This document shows, one piece after another, positions 16,370 to 25,026 of a stretch of DNA of 39,185 nt. Positions within the stretch are counted from its first letter, which is position 1. Every line of letters begins with the position of its first letter. Under the pieces are notes generated by a model. That model searched no databases and was not told the origin of the DNA. It saw nothing but the letters and a program-made list of their open reading frames with translations. The stretch is from positions 1-39,185 of the forward strand of contig JABIRI010000143.1 of assembly GCA_018667915.1 (NCBI GenBank). The letters run 5' to 3'. The DNA comes from Opitutaceae bacterium. GTDB taxonomy: Bacteria > Verrucomicrobiota > Verrucomicrobiia > Opitutales > Opitutaceae. The position numbers were made by a program, and so were the translations under genes.

Positions 16370-18099
16370 GACCACCACGCCATCGCCACTGGCAGATCCT
16401 GCTGCTGCTGCCAGCCCTGGGCATGCGCCTGGCTCTCGCTCAATCAGAACCGCCATCATCCACCGACGAACCGGTCCTTTCACTTCCCCCGTTTGTAGTG
16501 GATCACGATGACCGGAGAACGCGCACCTGGCGTTTCGTTTCCCTGCCCGAAGTCGATTTCGAACTGCTTACCGATGTTGATTCTCAGCAGGCCCGAGATT
16601 TTGCCTCCAACTACTTTCGGCAAGAGCAACTGCTTAACCAACTCATTCCAGAACGTTTTCTTTGGCGATCCGATCAACCCAAGCGCCACCTGCTGATCGC
16701 GGATCCGGGCGGATCAGCCATTCGCGACTCCACGATGAACGCCCTGTTCGGCAATATTAAGAATTCAGGAAAGAAAACGGGGATGCGGCTGATGCCCAAC
16801 ATTCGCCTCGACGACGGCGAGACCTCCATGGTCTACGCCTACTCCCGGCAGCAAACTCCCGACGCGCTCGTTCGGCTTACGCTCTACGGAAGATCTGAGA
16901 TCAATTTCTCCTTCCTCACCAACCGAATTCGTTTCCTACTCGCCCGTCGCACGCCCGCTCTACCGCATTGGTTCGTCGAGGGCCTGAGTGGCGTCTATGA
17001 TACCAGTGAGTTTAGTCAGGACGACATCGAGATCGGCCCGGTGCTCTGGATCTCGGGCAGCGAAGCCGATGCCCTGCGGCGCAATTCAAATCGCCCGCGC
17101 CAGTTACTCCCCCTGTCGCGATTGTTCTCCACCCTCACGACCGATCAAAGTGTCGCTAGCCGCGAGGCATGGATCCGCCAATGCACCCTTTTCGTGCGCT
17201 GGGCCATGTTTGCAGAGGAGGGCCGCTACCGGGACGCTCTTTGGAAATTTGTAGACGGCACGGTAACGGGGGGGGCCTCCGATTCATTTTTCCGAGAATG
17301 CTTTGGATTCAGCTTCGCGGACGGTCGCGACATCCTCAGTGACTACCTAGCGACCGCGACGAATGATGACCACCGCATCGCACCCCGCCGATTGCCCCGA
17401 ACACCTCGTTTTCAGGTGCGCCGGGCGACGCCCGAGGAGATCTGGTTTGGACGGTTGGAATGGTCTCGCTTGGCCTTTATCTGTGCCGATCAACATTTCC
17501 CGGAATTACGCGATGCCTACCTGAAAAACGCCCGAAACACGGGGCGTTTGGCTCAGCAAGAAACAACTGACTCGGCCCGCATCCAACTTTCGCTCGGTCT
17601 ATTGGAATTTAATGCCAAAAACTTGAAGACCGCGTTGCCGCTGCTGGAGCAAGCCACGGCCCGAGTTCCCGGGTCCGCTTCCGTCTACTACGCGATAGCC
17701 GCCTGCCGCTACCAAGCAGCCCATGCCGCGTTGCCTGCCGACACTAAATTTTCGATCGATCAAACCGGTGAAATTCTCGCAAACCTCGATCTCGCCCGCC
17801 GTCAGCGCATGCCGATGGCACGTGTTTACACCTTGCTCGGCAACCTCTGGTTGAATTCAGAACTCACTCCCAGCGCTAGTGATTTGGAAGAACTGAGCGA
17901 AGGCATTGACCTGTTCCCCAGCGTCGCTCGCATCAGTTTGAGCGTCGCCCTGCTTCACGCAGAGTTGGGCCAAATTGATCGCGCCTTGGAGGTCGTCTAC
18001 ATCGGCCTGCAGAACAGTCGCTCGCAACAGGATATCGCCCAATTTTATCGACTCGAGGAAACTTTATTGGATCAGCTTGCCCTGCTGTCCGACGGGTAG
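16366..18099 (+). CDS. Exported TPR protein with a gluzincin-like domain lacking HExxH
   Basis: A 577-aa exported protein starting inside the stop of the S9-like gene (ATGA). The signal peptide (ILLLLPALGMRLALA) is followed by VLSLPPFVVDHDD, which resembles the SPFxV motif at the N-terminus of verrucomicrobial TonB-dependent receptors. Residues 60-340 look like a DUF1570/M1-like metallopeptidase: PALPHWFVEGLSGVYD matches the third-ligand region, Glu205. The zinc motif HExxH, expected about 18 residues earlier, reads SFLTN (182-186). Residues about 395-577 are helical, with TPR-like units (ARIQLSLGLLEFNAKNLKTA, then VYYAIAACRYQAA). It is probably a non-catalytic partner of the preceding protein in the periplasm or at the outer membrane. 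The exact family is uncertain. Confidence 0.72.
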   Translation: MRPPRHRHWQILLLLPALGMRLALAQSEPPSSTDEPVLSLPPFVVDHDDRRTRTWRFVSLPEVDFELLTDVDSQQARDFASNYFRQEQLLNQLIPERFLWRSDQPKRHLLIADPGGSAIRDSTMNALFGNIKNSGKKTGMRLMPNIRLDDGETSMVYAYSRQQTPDALVRLTLYGRSEINFSFLTNRIRFLLARRTPALPHWFVEGLSGVYDTSEFSQDDIEIGPVLWISGSEADALRRNSNRPRQLLPLSRLFSTLTTDQSVASREAWIRQCTLFVRWAMFAEEGRYRDALWKFVDGTVTGGASDSFFRECFGFSFADGRDILSDYLATATNDDHRIAPRRLPRTPRFQVRRATPEEIWFGRLEWSRLAFICADQHFPELRDAYLKNARNTGRLAQQETTDSARIQLSLGLLEFNAKNLKTALPLLEQATARVPGSASVYYAIAACRYQAAHAALPADTKFSIDQTGEILANLDLARRQRMPMARVYTLLGNLWLNSELTPSASDLEELSEGIDLFPSVARISLSVALLHAELGQIDRALEVVYIGLQNSRSQQDIAQFYRLEETLLDQLALLSDG

Positions 18100-18110
18100 C
18101 CGCCCTACCC
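18094..18110. terminator. Symmetric hairpin containing both convergent stop codons
   Basis: GGGTAG-CCGCC-CTACCC is a perfect 6-bp inverted repeat. Its left arm contains the TAG stop of the TPR gene and its right arm, on the other strand, the TAG stop of hrpA; only 5 bp separate the genes. It may act as a compact bidirectional transcript end, although no T-run follows on either side. Confidence 0.5.
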
Positions 18111-21100
18111 TGGTGGTCGGAATAATCCGCCCAAAGCATTAAGGCTCTTCAAGGGTTTCTTCTTCGTTTTACCCGGCAAAGGCGTCACCGAGAGTGGGGT
18201 AGATTTCGGCACGGACTTAATCGCGTTTTCTCCGCTTTTCTCGGGCGATTGACTCCCGATCAGGCCACGCAGTTTTTTGGCTGAAACCGGTTCGGCGGTC
18301 CCCAATTTTTGCGCCCACAAACTTACTCGAAATTCTTCGATCAACCAACGGAGTCGCTCCGCCAAGATACCATCGTTTATCGTGCCTAAAGCGGTTGAAA
18401 ACGGGGCAACCAGGCGGACGCGTTCCGCATCCTTTTGGGGCGCCTGCTTCCAACGATCGGCCCGCAACCTTCTCGCCCGCAGATATCGCTCGAAATGCTG
18501 CAATTGTTCGTAAGGTGAATTCACCAAGAATCGTGAACCTACGATCGAGTCCACGTCTTCCGCCATCCCCGGATAGGGAGTCGGGTGCAGGATCAGTTTT
18601 TGGCGCAGCTCCAAAATGACCTGCAGTTGATCCACCAAAACCGGAACCGCTTTGCGCGACTGTTCTTTCGCTCGCTGCAGCGCCTTGTCGAACTCCACCT
18701 CCGTGCGCTTGCCATCGGTGAGGGGCACACGTTTCGGATCGGTCAGCCATGCGGTCAACAACGCCACCGCATCTGCCTTTAGATCATCAAACGCATAGAA
18801 CGAACTGGCGAGCGGGCCGATCGCCTTGAGTGCCTTCAGATCCTTTTCCATCCAGGCGAGATCACGCCTCAACGTGTGGCCGAGGATGGCCCGCAACCCG
18901 CGTTGCCCCTTGGTCGTCACATCATCGTGCGATCGATAAAGTCGTAGCACCACGCCGTCGCGCGTCGCGGCGAAACCCGGGTAGGCCTTCACCACCACCC
19001 CGGCGTGTTCACCGATTTCAATTTCGGCGGGAATCTCATCACGCGGCCATTCATCGAGCGCCTCGGTCTCCCATTGCTGGCGGGCCTGCCGCCATAAATT
19101 GGGCGCGTTGCGATCTACCTCTTGGCTCGCCTTGCGTTGGTGCGCCGCGACCGCCGCATGAATTTCCGCCAAAGAACGGGAAGCCACGATCTCTGACCCC
19201 GCGTCGTCCTTCACTTGCACCCGCACCTGTAAATGCTCCGAAACCGGTCGTTCCGCCCAAACCGCCGGACTGATATTGAGGCCAAATTGTTCGCCCAAAC
19301 GTTTGGCGAGCAGATCGGCAATCGGCACCCGGCGAGAAGCATCACGACCCGACGCACGGAGTTCCGGCACCAGTTTACGCGCGGTGGCCGCGAGGGGCAT
19401 AACCGCCCGGCGCAGCTCTTTGGGCAACGAACGCAGATAGTGTTCAATCTTGGCCTCCAGGTGTCCGGGCACCGCCCAATCGAGATCACCCAAGGTGAGT
19501 AATTCCGCCTGAGCCACATCCACTTCAAGTGTAACGCCATCATCCGCGTCGCCAGGTTTATAGAGATAATTGAGGGGCAGCACCCCCGTCCCCAGCGGCA
19601 ACGATTCCGGGAATGCCGATGCATCGACCGCATCGTCTTCGGGCGGGCGTAAATCATCGGGCTCAAACTGTAGAAATGTCGGCTCGTGCGGACGACGCTC
19701 CTTCACCAAGGCGATGAGCTCCCCCACTGCGGAGACCACATAACCCGCATCCGTGAGCCGCATGCTGTAGAAGTGCCACACGGCCTGATCCAGATTCATG
19801 ACCCCGCGATCCCGAGTGCGGGTGAGTTGATTTTCCACCCGGGTGCGCACATTGCGATTATGAGAAAGAAAATCAAACGGCCATTTGATCGTATCGTTCA
19901 CCAACGCTTCGCGAATAAATATATCCGTCGCTTCTTCCGGTTGAATTTTACCGTAACTGACGGCGCGCGACTCCACTTCGAGTCCGTATAGGCGCGTGCG
20001 TTGTCGCACCATCGCACGGCCTTTTTCCTCGTCCCAAAACGGTTCCCGGTAAGAGCGTTGCAGTAAATGCGCTCCGAGATCCAAAACCCACCGCGGATCG
20101 AGACGGGCACACGTGCGCGCGTAGAGCCGGGAAGTCTCCATAAACTCCGCACTCATCAACCAGCGCGGTGATCGGGCTTTGCCTTTCGCCGGTGCCGGTT
20201 GGGGCTTACCTCCCTTTCCTTTTTTCTTCTCTTCGCGCACGAAAAGTCCCGAGCCGGGAAAGATGACCGGCTTCCGGTCATGCGTCGCCTTGTAACCGGT
20301 ATTTTCGTCATCGCGGGTCGCAATATTTCCGAGGAGACCCGCAAGAATGGAGCGGTGAATCGTCCGGAACGCCGCATCGTCCATGACGAGTTTGTCCGTC
20401 GCCTCAGCGGGAGAATCGTTCGACTTCGTGCCATCCCAAACCGAGCTGTGTCCCAGGTCTTTGCGTTCACGGAGCACGTCGTGGAGTTGATGATGAATAT
20501 CCCGCCACTCCCGCAGACGGGCATAACTCAGGAAATGATCCCGACACCATCGACGCATCTTCGATTGCGAGAGTTTTTCGAACTCGTCGTGCAATGATTC
20601 CCAAATTGAGAGCAAGGTCAGGAAATCTGATTCCCGGTGCGTGAAACGGCGATGTGCCGCGTCGGCTGCCGCCTGTTTCTCGAGCGGACGTTCCCGGGGA
20701 TCCTGCACACTTAAGCCCGCCGCAATAATCACGACTTCGCGCAACGCCTTCTCGTGCCGCGCTTGTAGAATCATGCGCCCCACCGAAGGATCGACCGGCA
20801 AACGGGCCAACTCGCGACCAATATCCGTGAGGCGGCGGACCGAACCTTCGGATTCGATCGCGTGCAGCTCGTCCAGCAACGCATAACCCGCCTTAATCGA
20901 CTTGCTCGCGGGCATGTTAAGAAACGGAAACCGTTCAATGTCGCCTAGTCCAAACGCTTTCATGCGTAGGATAACATCGGCCAAGTTAGAGCGCTGGATC
21001 TCGGGCTGCGCGAACTTCGGACGCTCGTTGTAATCCTTCTCCGAATACAATCGGATGCAGACGCCTTCGGCCACCCGACCCGCCCGACCCTTGCGTTGAT

Positions 21101-22133
21101 CCGCACTAGACTGGGCCACGGCCTCGATGGGCAGACGACGCGTGCGTGATTGCGGCGAATACCGGCTCACCCGCGCCAATCCCGTATCCACGACGTAACG
21201 GATTCCCGGCAACGTGAGCGACGTTTCCGCGATATTGGTTGCCACAATCACCCGACGTCGGGCCGTGGCCGCGAAGACCCGTTGTTGCTCGGCATTGGAA
21301 AGCCGCCCAAAAAGCGGAATCAATTCGCAACCGCGGGAGGCTCCGCCGCCTAGGCCGTCGATCATCTCGCGGATATCCCGTTCGGCGGGCATGAAAACGA
21401 GCACGTCGCCGCTCGCCGTCGAACTGAGAATTCGGCGGGTCGCCTCGATGGCCCCATCGATATAGTGGAGCGATTCCCGCTTTTTGTCGTCATCAGGTTT
21501 TTCCGATTCCTCGCCGAATTCGTCGAGTGGTTGGTAAACCACCTCGACCGGAAAGGTCCGACCGGACACTTCGATCACCGGTGCATCTTCGAAAGCTTTG
21601 CTGAAAGCGGCGGTGTCAATCGTCGCCGAAGTGATGACAATGCGCAGATCCGACCGTTGGTGGCGCAGTTGGCGCAGATGCCCGAGGAGGAAGTCTATAT
21701 TGAGGGAACGCTCATGAGCCTCATCGATAATGATGGTATCGTATTCGCGAAGTTTCGGGTCGGACTGCACTTCTGCCAACAGCATGCCATCCGTCATAAA
21801 CTTGACCACGGTATCGCGGGATGTCCGATCCTCGAACCGGACCTTGCAGCCGACGCCGCGCCCCCACTGCACGCCCATTTCCTCCGCCACGCGTCTTGAA
21901 ACGGAGAGGGCCGCAACCCGACGAGGCTGGGTGCACGCGATCCGTCCGGCACTTCCCCGCCCCGCCGCCAAACACAGTTTGGGGATTTGGGTGGTTTTGC
22001 CCGACCCTGTCTCACCGGCTAGAATCACCACCGGATGCGCCTGGATAGCGTCCACGATCTCTCCGGCCCGCGAGCTAATGGGCAAATCGGGCGGAAACTC
22101 CAAACGGAAAGGAAATGGCTTTTGGTCTGGCAC
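18105..22133 (-). CDS. hrpA: ATP-dependent RNA helicase HrpA (DEAH box)
   Basis: DEAH-box RNA helicase of 1342 aa, close to the roughly 1300 aa of E. coli HrpA. Motif I GETGSGKT (40-47), motif II DEAH (137-140), motif III SAT (169-171), motif V TNIAETSLT (299-307) and motif VI QRKGRAGR (346-353) are all intact. HA2, OB-fold and a long DUF3418-type C-terminal region follow. The frame stays open for 104 more codons, but that part is Ser/Arg/Thr-rich and antisense to a membrane protein gene. There is no ATG downstream of it before motif I. I therefore place the start at GTG 22133, just before the family-typical FRLEFPPDLPISSRAGEIVDAI region; a TTG at 22103 is possible. Known HrpA has roles in mRNA processing and rescue of stalled ribosomes. 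Confidence 0.93.
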   Translation of the reverse strand: MPDQKPFPFRLEFPPDLPISSRAGEIVDAIQAHPVVILAGETGSGKTTQIPKLCLAAGRGSAGRIACTQPRRVAALSVSRRVAEEMGVQWGRGVGCKVRFEDRTSRDTVVKFMTDGMLLAEVQSDPKLREYDTIIIDEAHERSLNIDFLLGHLRQLRHQRSDLRIVITSATIDTAAFSKAFEDAPVIEVSGRTFPVEVVYQPLDEFGEESEKPDDDKKRESLHYIDGAIEATRRILSSTASGDVLVFMPAERDIREMIDGLGGGASRGCELIPLFGRLSNAEQQRVFAATARRRVIVATNIAETSLTLPGIRYVVDTGLARVSRYSPQSRTRRLPIEAVAQSSADQRKGRAGRVAEGVCIRLYSEKDYNERPKFAQPEIQRSNLADVILRMKAFGLGDIERFPFLNMPASKSIKAGYALLDELHAIESEGSVRRLTDIGRELARLPVDPSVGRMILQARHEKALREVVIIAAGLSVQDPRERPLEKQAAADAAHRRFTHRESDFLTLLSIWESLHDEFEKLSQSKMRRWCRDHFLSYARLREWRDIHHQLHDVLRERKDLGHSSVWDGTKSNDSPAEATDKLVMDDAAFRTIHRSILAGLLGNIATRDDENTGYKATHDRKPVIFPGSGLFVREEKKKGKGGKPQPAPAKGKARSPRWLMSAEFMETSRLYARTCARLDPRWVLDLGAHLLQRSYREPFWDEEKGRAMVRQRTRLYGLEVESRAVSYGKIQPEEATDIFIREALVNDTIKWPFDFLSHNRNVRTRVENQLTRTRDRGVMNLDQAVWHFYSMRLTDAGYVVSAVGELIALVKERRPHEPTFLQFEPDDLRPPEDDAVDASAFPESLPLGTGVLPLNYLYKPGDADDGVTLEVDVAQAELLTLGDLDWAVPGHLEAKIEHYLRSLPKELRRAVMPLAATARKLVPELRASGRDASRRVPIADLLAKRLGEQFGLNISPAVWAERPVSEHLQVRVQVKDDAGSEIVASRSLAEIHAAVAAHQRKASQEVDRNAPNLWRQARQQWETEALDEWPRDEIPAEIEIGEHAGVVVKAYPGFAATRDGVVLRLYRSHDDVTTKGQRGLRAILGHTLRRDLAWMEKDLKALKAIGPLASSFYAFDDLKADAVALLTAWLTDPKRVPLTDGKRTEVEFDKALQRAKEQSRKAVPVLVDQLQVILELRQKLILHPTPYPGMAEDVDSIVGSRFLVNSPYEQLQHFERYLRARRLRADRWKQAPQKDAERVRLVAPFSTALGTINDGILAERLRWLIEEFRVSLWAQKLGTAEPVSAKKLRGLIGSQSPEKSGENAIKSVPKSTPLSVTPLPGKTKKKPLKSLNALGGLFRPPG

Positions 22134-22173
22134 GAAGGTGAAAGGGAAACGCAGAGTGAACGCTCCTCCTGTT

Positions 22174-22719
22174 ATGGCTGGCAAGAACGCTAAACCACCT
22201 CCACTCCCGATTGACGTTTTCGAACGGGTGCTGCGCGTGGCTAATTTCGACGGCCGGCTCCTGGTGGTGATCGCAGGAACCTTCGCCCTGATGGCCGCCA
22301 TGAGCCGAAACCTGCCGCCGACGCTGGCGGGTGTTTTGGCGTCGGGCTGGGGTATCGCTGAAATGCACGGCGCCAACAAACTGCGCAATGGCGACCCCAA
22401 GGGGTTGGACTGGATGATTTGGTCCCAGCTCGGGCTGATGATCACGGTATTTTTCTACGCGGGTTGGATGATGACCCATTTTGATGCGACGGAGTTTCTC
22501 AACGCCGTCCCAGCTCTCGCGCTGGAGAATCTCGAAAACCAATTCGCCGAAGCAGGACTCTCCACCGTCGATATGCCTCGATATTTTGCCAGTATGTCCA
22601 CCGTGGTCTATTCCCTCGTCGCTCTGCTTACTTTCATTTTCCAAGGCATGATGGCGCGCTTCTACCACCGCTCCCGGCCGGCAGTGGAGACGGTGATCTT
22701 CGGACCCGGCCGGCGATAA
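22174..22719 (+). CDS. Small conserved-type integral membrane protein, function unknown
   Basis: A 181-aa protein with no family I recognise. The ATG at 22174 is chosen because the longer frame upstream is antisense to hrpA. It has a cytoplasmic-looking Pro/Lys N-terminus (AGKNAKPPPLP), then hydrophobic segments at about 28-44, 50-64 (weak), 80-102 and 140-158, with a loop of about 37 residues between the last two. Charged residues near the ends suit a multi-pass inner-membrane protein. It is divergent from hrpA, with only 40 bp between starts, and 45 bp upstream of the oxidoreductase gene, with which it may be co-transcribed. Confidence 0.75.
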   Translation: MAGKNAKPPPLPIDVFERVLRVANFDGRLLVVIAGTFALMAAMSRNLPPTLAGVLASGWGIAEMHGANKLRNGDPKGLDWMIWSQLGLMITVFFYAGWMMTHFDATEFLNAVPALALENLENQFAEAGLSTVDMPRYFASMSTVVYSLVALLTFIFQGMMARFYHRSRPAVETVIFGPGRR

Positions 22720-22764
22720 TTCGATCACTTGCGCCAACTGCTTTAGCCAGTAAGCTTCCGCCTC

Positions 22765-23406
22765 ATGTCCAAGGAACGTTACATTTCTGCCAAAGAAGCG
22801 TGGGCCCGCAAACAGGTAGCCAAGGGGGTCCGTCCGCGCGAGGAGGCATCCGACGACCGACTTCCGCCGGGCCAAAAACTCACCACTAACTTTCCCGTGC
22901 TCGATCTGGGTATAAAACCCGAGATCCCACTGGACGAATGGACACTCAACTTGGCCGGCGAAGTCGGAAACCCGCTCAACCTTGATTGGGCGGCATTCAA
23001 CGCATTACCCCAAGTCGAGGATGTGAGCGACTTCCACTGCGTAACGACGTGGAGCAAATTTGACTGCCGCTGGGGCGGCGTGGCCTTCACTGAGCTCTAC
23101 GAACACGTGCGGCCCAAAGCGGAGGCCAAGTTTGTCTACTTCACCGGCTACGACGGCTACACGACCAACGTCCCACTGGCGCAATGTCTCGATGACGATG
23201 TGTTGATCGCGACCCATTTTGACGGCGCCCCCATCAGCCTCGAACACGGCGGTCCCGCTCGCGTGATCGTGCCCAAGCTCTACGCGTGGAAAGGCACAAA
23301 ATTCGTCAAATCGCTACACTTCCTCAATGAGGACAAATTAGGATTCTGGGAAATTCGCGGCTACTCCAACGACGCCGATCCCTTCAAAGAAGAGCGATAC
23401 GCCTGA
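22765..23406 (+). CDS. Sulfite oxidase-like molybdopterin oxidoreductase (YuiH type)
   Basis: A 213-aa stand-alone molybdopterin domain of the sulfite oxidase superfamily. The molybdenum-coordinating Cys is Cys92 in FHCVTTWSKFDCRWGGV, and GGPARVIVPKLYAWKGTKFVK is the typical cofactor-binding C-terminal motif. There is no Tat or Sec signal, heme or dimerisation domain, so this is the short cytoplasmic form, unlike exported MsrP. Its substrate in bacteria is not established. It lies 45 bp after a membrane protein gene, which might be a partner, and converges with the sulfatase with a one-base gap between stop codons. Confidence 0.9.
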   Translation: MSKERYISAKEAWARKQVAKGVRPREEASDDRLPPGQKLTTNFPVLDLGIKPEIPLDEWTLNLAGEVGNPLNLDWAAFNALPQVEDVSDFHCVTTWSKFDCRWGGVAFTELYEHVRPKAEAKFVYFTGYDGYTTNVPLAQCLDDDVLIATHFDGAPISLEHGGPARVIVPKLYAWKGTKFVKSLHFLNEDKLGFWEIRGYSNDADPFKEERYA

Positions 23407-23407
23407 T

Positions 23408-24820
23408 TCAACTGCGGTCGGATCCCAGAATATAGTCCGGATTCAACTGTAGTTTAGGAGCTTCAATTTTCTCCAGCCAATCATGGAGCTCTCGCATCAA
23501 CTCCTCTCGTTTTGAGGGAAATTTTTCGGTCAAATTTTCGGATTCCAAAGGATCACGACCCAAATGGAAGAGTTCGATTTCATCATATTCAGGATATTCG
23601 ATGAGCTTGTAATCGCCTTTGTAGATTACGTTCCGCCAGGAATAAATCCACCGCTTGGTCTCCTCCCGGTATTGAGCATACTTCGGATAATAACAGAAGA
23701 CGGCTCGATCACTCAGGCTCGTCAGTTCACCGCGCAGCAATGAACTGATATCCACCCCGTCCAGCACATAAAAATTCGGGTTATCCACCCCTGAGATTCC
23801 CAGCAACGTGGGGTAGAGATCGACTCCGGTAATTCTCTCCGCACTGACGCTGCCGGCCGGAATTTCGCCCGGCCATTTGAAGATATACGGGACCCGCAGT
23901 CCCCCGTCGTAAGTATCCCCTTTGCGCCCTCGAGTTTCGCCCGTATAGTCGAAGCTGTAAGCGCCGTTATCTGAGGTGAAGACAATCACCGTATCCTCTT
24001 CAATTCCCAGCGCACTGACTTCGTCCAACAATGCCCCCACCGCATCGTCCAACATCTTGTGCATGGCCGCGATGACCGGAACTTCGTCCGGGTCAGGATG
24101 TTTGGACTCAAAATCCTTCATTTTCTCACGAAAATGAGCCACATACGCCGCTTTCGCCTCCAAGGGACGGTGCACTAAATAATAGGGCATATACAAAAAG
24201 AACGGCTGGTTCTTTGCGTGCGCATTTTTAATAAAATCCCGGGCTTTATCCGTAAAAAATTCGGCCGCACTGACTCCCTCCGGCAGATCGATCTCTGGAA
24301 CTGATTTCACCTGGTAATGCCCGGTTCCGGCAATGGCTTCATCAAATCCATGATAGTGAGGGTGCCCGTCACCGTAGTTGCTCACGTGCCACTTGCCATA
24401 CATCGCCGTCGTGTATCCCGCGCGCTGAAAACTCTCCGCTAACGTGATTTTTTCGTGATCGAGATTTCGCTTCGGCGGCACTTGATATTTGATCAAGTGC
24501 TCGTTGCCCAAGTGATGTTGAGACACCCGGTAGGCGCCGGTGCGAGGACCGTATTGACCACTCAATATCGCGGCCCGCGAGGGCTGGCACGTTGGATATG
24601 GCGACAGACCATGAGTGAATTTCATTCCCTCGCGGCCCAACTGGTCGATCCGCGGCGTTTCGAGCCAATCACTGCCGTAGCTCCCCAATCCACCGATACC
24701 CAGATCATCCGCCAAAATAAGGATCACGTTCGGTGGTTTGGCCCCAATCATCGGAAGCAAAAAAGGGAGAAAGAGAAAAGGGAGCGCTGCGAGCGCCCCA
24801 AAACTACGGGTATAGATCAT
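23408..24820 (-). CDS. Exported type I sulfatase
   Basis: An arylsulfatase-family enzyme of 470 aa that removes sulfate esters, probably from sulfated glycans. The metal-binding start of the domain is ILILADDLGIGGLGSYG (Asp38, Asp39). The formylglycine site is Cys78 in TCQPSRAAILSGQ, which fits the C-x-P-S-R rule, so an FGE-type maturase is needed. The VFTSDNGAYSFD and KGDTYDGGLRVPYIFKWPG motifs are also present. The start at 24820 gives the cleanest signal peptide (ALAALPFLFLPFLLPMIGA). An ATG at 24844 and a TTG at 24859 are also in frame, separated from 24820 by a run of nine C on the coding strand. No other sulfatase or maturase is nearby. Confidence 0.92.
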   Translation of the reverse strand: MIYTRSFGALAALPFLFLPFLLPMIGAKPPNVILILADDLGIGGLGSYGSDWLETPRIDQLGREGMKFTHGLSPYPTCQPSRAAILSGQYGPRTGAYRVSQHHLGNEHLIKYQVPPKRNLDHEKITLAESFQRAGYTTAMYGKWHVSNYGDGHPHYHGFDEAIAGTGHYQVKSVPEIDLPEGVSAAEFFTDKARDFIKNAHAKNQPFFLYMPYYLVHRPLEAKAAYVAHFREKMKDFESKHPDPDEVPVIAAMHKMLDDAVGALLDEVSALGIEEDTVIVFTSDNGAYSFDYTGETRGRKGDTYDGGLRVPYIFKWPGEIPAGSVSAERITGVDLYPTLLGISGVDNPNFYVLDGVDISSLLRGELTSLSDRAVFCYYPKYAQYREETKRWIYSWRNVIYKGDYKLIEYPEYDEIELFHLGRDPLESENLTEKFPSKREELMRELHDWLEKIEAPKLQLNPDYILGSDRS

Positions 24821-24828
24821 GCGTTTCT

Positions 24829-24837
24829 GGGGGGGGG
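24829..24837. repeat. Nine-base G:C homopolymer between candidate sulfatase starts
   Basis: Nine G on the plus strand (nine C in the coding sense) lie between the ATG at 24844 and the ATG at 24820 of the sulfatase gene. A run of this length is prone to slippage and would put the upstream start in or out of frame. Confidence 0.6.
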
Positions 24838-24936
24838 TAGACATGAATAAAATAGTCAACGCTGGGAGGGCGCGATTCGATTTTGGGCCGAAAGACCGCG
24901 ATGCCCGCCCCTTTGATCTACTCCCACGGTGGCGGG

Positions 24937-24957
24937 GTGAGCCCTCTCCGGGCTCAC
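24937..24957. promoter_or_regulatory. 8-bp inverted repeat between divergent sulfatase and HTH genes
   Basis: GTGAGCCC-TCTCC-GGGCTCAC is a perfect 8-bp inverted repeat. It lies about 70 bp before the HTH start at 25027 and about 115 bp before the sulfatase start, in the shared divergent region. It could be an operator for the HTH protein, or a member of the intergenic hairpin family seen elsewhere in the window. Confidence 0.5.
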
Positions 24958-25026
24958 ATCACTACTATTACAAGGCAATAAATGCCCAACCACCCGGTCT
25001 GGCTCGAGTCTTGCTATCTGGGAAAT

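Noticed and set aside
13886-18099. Pseudogene call for the S9-like and gluzincin-like genes
   Set aside because: Both frames are full length with signal peptides, no internal stops or frameshifts and a precise ATGA overlap, which fits functional pseudoenzymes rather than decay.
21730-22173. Long N-terminal extension of the membrane protein (329 aa version)
   Set aside because: The extension is antisense to the conserved helicase motif I region of hrpA and has low-complexity Ser/Arg/Pro composition; the hydrophobic protein begins at ATG 22174.
22134-22445. N-terminal extension of HrpA (104 residues)
   Set aside because: It is antisense to the membrane protein and unlike any HrpA N-terminus; the remaining 1342 aa match the usual family length.
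22075-22875. 266-aa minus-strand open frame
   Set aside because: It covers the membrane protein and the start of the oxidoreductase in antisense, is His/Arg-rich and shows no domain.
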